From NCBI RefSeq assembly GCF_000974485.1, contig NZ_BBOM01000005.1, positions 1 to 64,000 of the forward strand: a DNA stretch of 64,000 nucleotides. The letters are read 5' to 3'. Shown here one piece after another: positions 58,376 through 64,000 of this stretch (within the stretch, counting starts at the first letter, position 1; every line of letters starts with the position of its first letter). The stretch is from Streptomyces sp. NBRC 109706 (GTDB lineage: Bacteria; Actinomycetota; Actinomycetes; Streptomycetales; Streptomycetaceae). The position numbers and the translations under genes are program-made. Below the pieces are notes generated by a model. That model did no database searches. It was not told where the DNA came from and worked only from the letters and a program-made list of their open reading frames with translations.

Positions 58376-59344
58376 TCAGCGGTTGACGGACTCGCCCTGG
58401 TGGACGAAGGAGTGCAGCGCCCGGTCAAGACCGGCGCGGTCGGGGAGTCCGTCGGTGTCGTTGGCGCACTGCACCACGAGGGCGGCCACGGCGGCGCCCT
58501 GCGCGAGAGCCCGCTGGGGCGGCAGCTCGCTCAGCCGGCCGTCGAGAAAGCCCACGGCGAAGGCGTCCCCGGCACCGACGGGGTCCACCACGGGCACGGT
58601 GAACGCGTCCTGCCGCCAGACCCCGTCGGCGGTGTGGCAGCTGGCCGCCTTGTCGCGGTGTTTGACCACCACGGTCCCGGCGCCGGCGGCGAGCAGTCCT
58701 TCCACGGCCGTCCGCAACGACCGCCCGGGGAGCAGGAGTTCCAGCTCGTCCTCGCCAGCCAAGACCAGATCGACGCGTTCCAGCAGCGGCGCGACGACCT
58801 CGCGCCAGCGGTCCGCCGAGCCGATCTTGAAACGCACATTGGGGTCGAGCGAGACCGGCACGCCCTGCTCGTCGGCCAGCTCCAGCAGTCGCTCCGTGGC
58901 CCGTCGCGCGGAGTCCGACAACATGGGCGTGATCCCGGTCAGATGCAGCAGCCGGGCGCCGCCCAGCGCGGCGGGGGGCAGCTCGTCCGGATCCAGCCGC
59001 GAGGCGGCGGAGCCCGCTCGGTAGTACTGCACGTCAATGGCGCGCGACGGGTGGCTGTCGCGTACCAACATCCCGGTATAGCCCGAGGGATCAACGACCG
59101 CATAGGAGGTGTCGATGCCATCGGAACGCAGTTTGGACAGCACGGCCCGGCCGGCGGGGTCGTCCCCCACCCGGCCCAGCCAGCGGCTGGCGTACCCCAG
59201 CCTGGCCAGGCCCGCCGCGACATTGCTCTCGGCGCCGGCGATCGAGCGCCGGAAGGTGGTGGCATGCTCCAGCGGCACGCCCGGCTCGGCCAGCAGCAGG
59301 GTCATCGCCTCGCCACAGACCACCACGTCAGGTCGCCCACTCAT
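58376..59344 (-). CDS. kdgK: 2-Keto-3-deoxy-sugar-acid (KDG/KDGal) kinase, PfkB family
   Basis: 322 residues from ATG 59344, overlapping the aldolase stop (ATGA). PfkB/ribokinase fold: ESNVAAGLARLG (39-50), anion-hole and catalytic DPVGAGDAFAVGF with Asp260, nucleotide region VVVKHRDKAAS. The string QYYRAGSAASRLDPDEL (106-122) matches the substrate loop typical of KDG kinases. Phosphorylates 2-keto-3-deoxygluconate or -galactonate, feeding the aldolase. Last gene of the minus-strand group with the aldolase and DgoD. Confidence 0.87.
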   Translation of the reverse strand: MSGRPDVVVCGEAMTLLLAEPGVPLEHATTFRRSIAGAESNVAAGLARLGYASRWLGRVGDDPAGRAVLSKLRSDGIDTSYAVVDPSGYTGMLVRDSHPSRAIDVQYYRAGSAASRLDPDELPPAALGGARLLHLTGITPMLSDSARRATERLLELADEQGVPVSLDPNVRFKIGSADRWREVVAPLLERVDLVLAGEDELELLLPGRSLRTAVEGLLAAGAGTVVVKHRDKAASCHTADGVWRQDAFTVPVVDPVGAGDAFAVGFLDGRLSELPPQRALAQGAAVAALVVQCANDTDGLPDRAGLDRALHSFVHQGESVNR

Positions 59345-59973
59345 GCCGCTCGTCCCTTCGCGACGCGTAGATAGGTTCTGGCCCGTTCGCGCAGCGCGTC
59401 CAGGTCCCCTCCGTCGGCGGCATCGCCCACCAGCGGAGAGCCCACCCCCACCGCCGTGGCACCGCCCGCCAGATAGCCGTCGGCCGCCTCCGCGTCCACG
59501 CCGCCCACCGGCACCAGCGGCACTTCGGGGAACGGGCCGCGCAGCGCCTTCAGATAGCGCGGTCCGCCCATCGAGTCGGCGGGGAAGATCTTGATGGCCG
59601 AGGCCCCGGCGGCGAGGGCGGCGATGATCTCGCTGGGGGTCAACGCCCCGGCGAGGGTGGGCAGTTCCAGCCGGCGCGCCTCCGCCAGCCCGGCGCCGAG
59701 CCCGGGTGTCACGGCAAAGGTCGCTCCCGCCTCCCGTGCGGTCCGCGCGTCCTCGGCGGTGATCACGGTGCCGGCGCCCAGGAGCGCTTCGGGCCCCAGC
59801 TCGGCCCGGGCCGCGGCGATCACCTCCGGCGCGTCCCGCCCGGTGAGGGAGACCTCCACCAGATCGACCCCCTCCGCCACCAGGGCGCACACCGTCCGGA
59901 TGGCGGCGTGGCGGTCGGTGCCCCTGACGATGGCCAGCAGCCGCCGGTCACGCAGGAGTTCCAGCAGGTTCAT
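59341..59973 (-). CDS. KDPG/KDPGal aldolase
   Basis: 210 residues from ATG 59973 with GGAGGAAGG upstream. Class I aldolase of the Eda/DgoA family: LVEVSLTG with catalytic Glu40, LLGAGTVITAEDARTAREAG, FAVTPGLGAGLAEAR, Schiff-base Lys128 in IKIFPADSMGG, VPVGGVDAE. Cleaves 2-keto-3-deoxy-6-phospho-gluconate or -galactonate into pyruvate and glyceraldehyde-3-phosphate. The adjacent DgoD favours the galactonate route. Confidence 0.9.
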   Translation of the reverse strand: MNLLELLRDRRLLAIVRGTDRHAAIRTVCALVAEGVDLVEVSLTGRDAPEVIAAARAELGPEALLGAGTVITAEDARTAREAGATFAVTPGLGAGLAEARRLELPTLAGALTPSEIIAALAAGASAIKIFPADSMGGPRYLKALRGPFPEVPLVPVGGVDAEAADGYLAGGATAVGVGSPLVGDAADGGDLDALRERARTYLRVAKGRAA

Positions 59974-60052
59974 CGTTCGGCCTTCCTCCGGGGTGACGGG
60001 TTGGTGTCGCCGGGCCAAGCCTCGCAGATCGGCCCGGCCGTCGCTGGGTCGC

Positions 60053-61198
60053 TCACCATTCGGCGAAGCCGCCGTCGGAATGCCGCCAGACGGGGTTGCG
60101 CCAGCCGTGCCCCGCGAGATCGGCGGCGCGCACGGCGGCCTCGTCCACGACGACGCCGAGTCCGGGCAGTTCGGTGCGGTGGGCATGTCCGTCGACGAAG
60201 CGGAAGGGTTCACGGTCCACCAGGTAGGAGAGCAGGTCGGCCTCCCGGTTGTAGTGGATGCCCAGACTCTGCTCCTGGATCAGGAAGTTCGGCGTGGCGA
60301 ACACCACCTGGAGGCTGGCGGCCAGGGAGATCGGGCCGAGCGGACAGTGCGGGGCCAGATGCGCGCCGAAGGTCTCGGCCAGCGAGGCGATGCGCCGCAC
60401 CTCGGAGATCCCGCCGGCGTGCGAGAGGTCGGGTTGGACCACGGCCACCCCGGCCTGGAGCACCTGGAGGAAGCCGGCGCGATCGTAGATCCGCTCGCCC
60501 GTCGCGATCGGCACGGGCCCGGCCTCGACCAGCCCGCGCAGGATGTGGTTCTGCTCCGGCGGCACGGGCTCCTCCACGAACAGCGGGTGGAGCGGGGCGA
60601 GTTCGTCGAGCAGCCGGCGGGAGCTGGCGGCGGTGAAGCGGCCATGGCAGTCGACCGCGATATCCCGGTCGTCGCCCAGCACCTCCCTGGCGGTGGCAAC
60701 CCGGGCGACGACCTCCCGGATCTCGGCGACGCTGGCGTGCGGTCGGACGCGGCCGGCCGCGTTCATCTTGACGGCGGTGAAGCCGGCCTCCACCTGCGCC
60801 GAGATCTGGTCGGCGAGTTCGGTGGGATCGTCTCCGCCGACCCAGGCGTAGACGCGCGCCCGGTCCCGCACCGGCCCGCCGAGCAGCCGGTGCACGGGCA
60901 CGCCGTGGCGTTTGCCCATGATGTCCCAGAGGGCCTGGTCGAGGCCGGCCACGGCGCTGGAGAGCACCGGCCCGCCCCGGTAGAAGCCGCCCTTGGTGAG
61001 GACCTGCCAGTGGTCCTCGATGCGCGTGGGGTCCTTGCCCACGAGGTATTCGGCCAGCACCTCAACGGCGGCGCGCACCACCTCGGCGCGCCCCTCCACG
61101 ACGGGCTCACCCCACCCGACGATGCCGATGTCGGTCTCCACCCGACAGAAGAGCCAACGGGGCGGGACCATGAAGGTCTCGATCCGGGTGATTCTCAT
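60053..61198 (-). CDS. dgoD: D-galactonate dehydratase
   Basis: 381 residues from MRITRIETFM (61198). Close match in pattern to E. coli DgoD: PPRWLFCRVETDIGIVGWGE, GGFYRGGPVLSSAVAGLDQA, metal Asp183 with His185 (AVDCHGRF), Glu209/210 (FVEEPVPPEQ), Glu235 (ATGERIYDR), His284 (LAPHCPLGPI), QEQSLGIHYN, ending WRNPVWRHSDGGFAEW. Dehydrates D-galactonate to 2-keto-3-deoxygalactonate. First gene of the group; 79 bp upstream of the aldolase. Divergent from the GntR regulator. Confidence 0.93.
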   Translation of the reverse strand: MRITRIETFMVPPRWLFCRVETDIGIVGWGEPVVEGRAEVVRAAVEVLAEYLVGKDPTRIEDHWQVLTKGGFYRGGPVLSSAVAGLDQALWDIMGKRHGVPVHRLLGGPVRDRARVYAWVGGDDPTELADQISAQVEAGFTAVKMNAAGRVRPHASVAEIREVVARVATAREVLGDDRDIAVDCHGRFTAASSRRLLDELAPLHPLFVEEPVPPEQNHILRGLVEAGPVPIATGERIYDRAGFLQVLQAGVAVVQPDLSHAGGISEVRRIASLAETFGAHLAPHCPLGPISLAASLQVVFATPNFLIQEQSLGIHYNREADLLSYLVDREPFRFVDGHAHRTELPGLGVVVDEAAVRAADLAGHGWRNPVWRHSDGGFAEW

Positions 61199-61696
61199 CT
61201 GCGATGCCCCTTTGGTGCTGTGCGTGCCATGCCTGGTCAGGACGCCCGAAACGCCCCCGGGGTCCCGAGCGTCGCCGGCCGCCGAGGCGCGTGACCCGGT
61301 CTGTTGACGCTCCTTGCCCTCGTTCTGTTGCCTCATGACCTGGCTCAACCTTCCGGTGGGTGGGACTGCCGGCCGGATGGATTGACCGGATTCGTCAAAT
61401 CGCAAGACATGAAGAACGCGGCGGACGCGGCAGGCACCGCGGGGACACTGCGGGCGGGCTCAGGGCCAGGAGCCGTCGGGCAACGCCTCCAACCCCTCGG
61501 CGCCCTCAGCTCCCCCCAAAGGTGTATGACAGGTTGAGCCTAAGCAGGGAGGCGGGAGGCGTCAACGGCCCGCCGACACCACGTCCATCCGCCCCGCTTC
61601 ATAGGCGAATACGGCTTTGATACGGCCGAGCACTCCGAACGGGAGAGTGCACCGGACACTGGGCGAGCGGGGAAGCTGACTGATAGGTTCGCGCCC
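61199..61696. promoter_or_regulatory. 498-bp intergenic region between dgoD and gntR with inverted GGCTCAACCT pair
   Basis: No convincing gene. It contains GGCTCAACCT (61342-61351) and its reverse complement AGGTTGAGCC (61531-61540), and ATTCGTCAAATCGCAAGACA (61390-61409), an AT-richer stretch. The paired 10-mers, 180 bp apart, are candidate GntR operators, possibly bridging by looping. Confidence 0.45.
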
Positions 61697-62467
61697 GTGA
61701 GCGAGGCCCCGACGCCCCCCGGCACCACCCCGACGACCCCGACCACCCCGACCACGCTGGAGACGGCCGTGTCCGGGATCGAGGTGATGATCTTCGACGA
61801 GCTCGAACCGGGCATGTCGTTGCCCTCCGAGGGCGAGTTGGCCACCACCCTCGGCGTCAGTCGGCTCACCGTGCGCGAGGCGCTCAAGGTGCTGGCCGCG
61901 CGCGGTCTGGTCGCGCTGGGCAAAGGCCGCAGACCCCGGGTGCGGGAGCCCGACAGCGCCGTGCTCTCCGGGCACTTCAGCGCCGCCATCCGGCGGGACC
62001 CGGGCGCCCTGCTGGAGTTTCTCGACGTGCGCGAGGCGCTGGAGATCCAGGCGGTCACGCTCGCCGCCCGGCACGCGTCGCGTTCGGCCCTCCATGCCGC
62101 CCAGTCCGCGCTGGACGGCATGGCCGAGGCCGCGGCGGATCTGTCGACCCCGGCCCAGGTCACGCGGTACCACCGGTGCGATGTGGCCTTTCACGAGTCC
62201 CTCGCGCTCGCCAGCGGCAACCGCATGCTGGTCTTTCTCCTGGAGGGGCTGCGGGAGTCGCTGCGGCAGAGCTTCGAGCGCAGCCTGGAGGGCAACGCGC
62301 TGCGCGGCCGGTCAGTCCAGGATGCCCTCACGACACATCGCGCCGTTCTCGCCCGGGTGCGGGCACGGGACGCGGGCGGCGCGGCCGAGGCCATGCGGGA
62401 GTGCATCAGGGACGCGCGCGACGACCTGCGCGCCGCGCTGGCCCCCGCGCCCCGACCACGCCCCTGA
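61697..62467 (+). CDS. FadR-subfamily GntR transcriptional regulator
   Basis: 256 residues from a GTG. N-terminal Thr/Pro tract (PPGTTPTTPTTPTTL), GntR helix-turn-helix GMSLPSEGELATTLGVSRLT with VREALKVLAARGLVALGKGR (about 39-78), then the FCD domain with LLEFLDVREALEIQAVTLAA, metal-binding-type DVAFHESLALASGNRMLVF and THRAVLARVRARDAGGAAEA. FCD regulators sense sugar acids. Divergent from dgoD, it is probably the galactonate-pathway repressor, as DgoR is in E. coli. Confidence 0.9.
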   Translation: MSEAPTPPGTTPTTPTTPTTLETAVSGIEVMIFDELEPGMSLPSEGELATTLGVSRLTVREALKVLAARGLVALGKGRRPRVREPDSAVLSGHFSAAIRRDPGALLEFLDVREALEIQAVTLAARHASRSALHAAQSALDGMAEAAADLSTPAQVTRYHRCDVAFHESLALASGNRMLVFLLEGLRESLRQSFERSLEGNALRGRSVQDALTTHRAVLARVRARDAGGAAEAMRECIRDARDDLRAALAPAPRPRP

Positions 62468-62504
62468 GCCGGCGCCCCGACGGGCGCCTCGGGGTTTCAG
62501 GCCG

Positions 62505-62536
62505 GCGCGGGCCTGAACCGGGGTTCAGGCCCGCGC
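62505..62536. terminator. 15-bp hairpin between gntR and the LysE gene
   Basis: GCGCGGGCCTGAACC (62505-62519) and its reverse complement (62522-62536) with two central bases. Overlaps the last codons of the LysE gene; suited to ending both convergent transcripts. Confidence 0.75.
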
Positions 62537-63169
62537 GGGTCGGGAGTTGTCCAGGGCCAGGTGCACCGCGAGGCCACCGAGCACCGTGCCCATGACATAC
62601 CGCTGGGCTCGCAGCCAGCCGGGGCGCCGTCCGAGGAAGACCGCGATCGCCCCCGCCGCCACCACGAACAGCCCGTTCACGAGCACCCCGATGATCACCT
62701 GGACGCCGCCCAGGAGGAATCCCTGCGCCATGACATTGCCCGCCTCGGGATCCACGAACTGGGGGATGAGGGAGAGGTACATCAGCGCGATCTTCGGGTT
62801 GAGCAGGCAGGTCATCAGCCCCATGGTGAAGAGCCGTCGCGAGGACTCGGCCGGCAGGTCCTGACGGGAGAAGACCGAAACCCCGCCGGGGCGCAGCGTC
62901 TTCCAGGCCAGCCACGCCAGATAGCAGGCGCCGGCCAGCTTCACCGCGACATACAGGCCGGGGACGACGGTGAAGACCACGGACAGGCCGAGGTTCGCCG
63001 CCGTCAGATAGGTCAGAAAGCCGAGCGCCACGCCGCTCAGCGACACCAGGCCGGCGGTTCGCCCCTGGGTGATGCTGCGCGACACCAGATAGATCATGTT
63101 GGGGCCCGGGGTCAACACCATCCCGAGGGCCACCGCCGCGACGCCGACTACCGCACCTGCTGTGATCAT
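62525..63169 (-). CDS. LysE/RhtB-family amino-acid exporter
   Basis: 214 residues from MITAGAVVGV (63169); an upstream GTG (63202) is possible. Six hydrophobic helices with the family opening GMVLTPGPNMIYLVSRSITQ (about 16-35) and GLMTCLLNPKIALMYLSLIP (about 114-133), where the Pro-Gly-Pro-Asn and Asn-Pro-Lys motifs are diagnostic. Exports amino acids or homoserine-lactone-like compounds; substrate unknown. Confidence 0.9.
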   Translation of the reverse strand: MITAGAVVGVAAVALGMVLTPGPNMIYLVSRSITQGRTAGLVSLSGVALGFLTYLTAANLGLSVVFTVVPGLYVAVKLAGACYLAWLAWKTLRPGGVSVFSRQDLPAESSRRLFTMGLMTCLLNPKIALMYLSLIPQFVDPEAGNVMAQGFLLGGVQVIIGVLVNGLFVVAAGAIAVFLGRRPGWLRAQRYVMGTVLGGLAVHLALDNSRPARA

Positions 63170-63345
63170 CGGACCAGGATCCCCGATGCCACCGTGCAGC
63201 ACCAGCGAGATCCACTACCACCGATGCTTAAGCATTACTTAAACGCCGCCCGGGCACCCCCCGAGCCGGGCCGGGGCCTCGGGCCTCGCCGGGTCGGTGA
63301 AAAGTGGTTGCCGCAAGGGAGTTGGCTGCTCCAGCATCGTCCGGC

Positions 63346-64000
63346 ATGGAGCGCACGCTGACCGAGCAAGAGGTCCGGGGGTTCGTCGAGCGGGGCTTTG
63401 TGCGGGTGGAGGCCGCGTTTCCCCGCGAGGTGGCGGAGGCCGGTCAGGCCGAGCTGTGGCCGTTGGCCGGGGTCGATCCGGCGGATCCGTCGACCTGGGC
63501 CAGCCCCGTGGTCCGGATCGACGGCTCGGCGGCCGAGCCGTTCCGGCGGGCCGCCAACACCGAGCGGCTCAGGGGCGCCTTCGACCAACTGGTCGGCGCG
63601 GGCCGTTGGTTGCCCCGGCTGGGCCTGGGCACCTTCCCCATCAGGTTCCCGCACCCCGAGGAGCCGGGGGACGACGGTTGGCATCTTGACGCCGGTTTCC
63701 TCGGCGACGACGGAGGTGAGTACCGGATCAATCTGCGCTCGCGGGGCCGGGCGCTGCTGATGCTGTTCCTCTTCACCGATGTCGGGGAGGACGACGCCCC
63801 GACCCGGATCAAGGTCGGTTCGCATCTGGACGTACCCCCGTTCCTGCGCGACGCCGGGGAGGAGGGTCACGGCTTTCTCGATCTGTGCCGGGCGTTGGAC
63901 GCGGCGGGCCGCCTGGACGCGCCCGACCGCCCCGTCGCGCTGGCGACGGGGCGGGCCGGAGATGTGTTCCTGTGTCATCCGTTCCTGATCCACGGTGCGC
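63346..64000 (+). CDS. Phytanoyl-CoA-dioxygenase-like 2OG-Fe(II) oxygenase (3' cut by window)
   Basis: 218 codons from ATG 63346 to the window end, no stop reached. VRGFVERGFVRVEAAFPREV is the usual PhyH N-terminus; GWHLDAGF gives the iron ligands His-x-Asp; VFLCHPFLIHGA provides the distal His. Acts on a small-molecule substrate, hydroxylating it with 2-oxoglutarate and O2. Divergent from the LysE gene by 176 bp. The C-terminus, with the 2-oxoglutarate Arg, is outside the window. Confidence 0.85.
   Translation, partial: MERTLTEQEVRGFVERGFVRVEAAFPREVAEAGQAELWPLAGVDPADPSTWASPVVRIDGSAAEPFRRAANTERLRGAFDQLVGAGRWLPRLGLGTFPIRFPHPEEPGDDGWHLDAGFLGDDGGEYRINLRSRGRALLMLFLFTDVGEDDAPTRIKVGSHLDVPPFLRDAGEEGHGFLDLCRALDAAGRLDAPDRPVALATGRAGDVFLCHPFLIHGA

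Overview
The window is about 70% GC, with strong third-position G/C bias, GTG starts, GGAGG-type ribosome sites and many small divergent regulator/target pairs. That points to a Streptomyces-like actinomycete, in an accessory, catabolic part of the chromosome. No rRNA, tRNA or CRISPR array was seen. Most gene boundaries are clear. Substrates of the sugar systems are inferred from families and neighbours.

Layout. 1-0.8 kb: 3' end of an IS110-type element and a gene remnant. 0.8-5.5 kb: MarR regulator divergent from a complete enolase across a striking 13-bp-period repeat array; quinone-reductase-like gene divergent from a TetR; a Pro/Tyr-rich membrane protein. 5.5-7 kb: pterin dehydratase between an intact methyltransferase gene and its decayed duplicate. 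7.2-10.3 kb: XRE-type regulator followed by five small genes, namely an unknown peptide, two paralogous CxxC/HPDH proteins and two degenerate Nudix-like paralogues. 10.3-17 kb: MarR, methyltransferase, two 14-TM MFS pumps (one divergent from its own MarR), an alpha/beta hydrolase and a GNAT acetyltransferase.

17.3-24 kb: a DeoR-led operon (APC permease, FGGY kinase, GlpA-like and GlpB-like FAD enzymes) that looks like phosphorylation and oxidation of a polyol or amino-polyol. 24-26.4 kb: a sortase-anchored surface protein, DUF1992 protein and fructosamine-kinase-like protein.

26.4-53.5 kb is a glycan-utilisation island. On the minus strand: two ABC permeases, a Tat-type lipoprotein binding protein, a DUF2264 protein, a GH38 alpha-mannosidase and a giant secreted beta-helix protein, all tightly coupled. 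Centrally: a ROK regulator fused to an IS630-transposase-like N-terminus, a second GH38 and a second ROK regulator. Then a mannonate-dehydratase-like enolase-superfamily enzyme divergent from a second ABC importer, a sugar-type SDR and a secreted GH99-like protein. Neither importer has its own ATPase gene here. Near-identical promoter/operator elements precede the first ABC operon and the second GH38 gene.

53.6-64 kb: secreted alpha-amylase with a palindromic upstream site; a lipoprotein; an SDR/TetR divergent pair with a 12-bp tandem operator array; a galactonate-type pathway (DgoD dehydratase, KDPG/KDPGal aldolase, 2-keto-3-deoxy sugar-acid kinase) with a divergent FadR-type GntR regulator; a LysE exporter; and a phytanoyl-CoA-dioxygenase-like gene cut by the window end. 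The region as a whole imports and hydrolyses mannose-rich or uronate-containing glycans and starch and feeds sugar acids into central metabolism.
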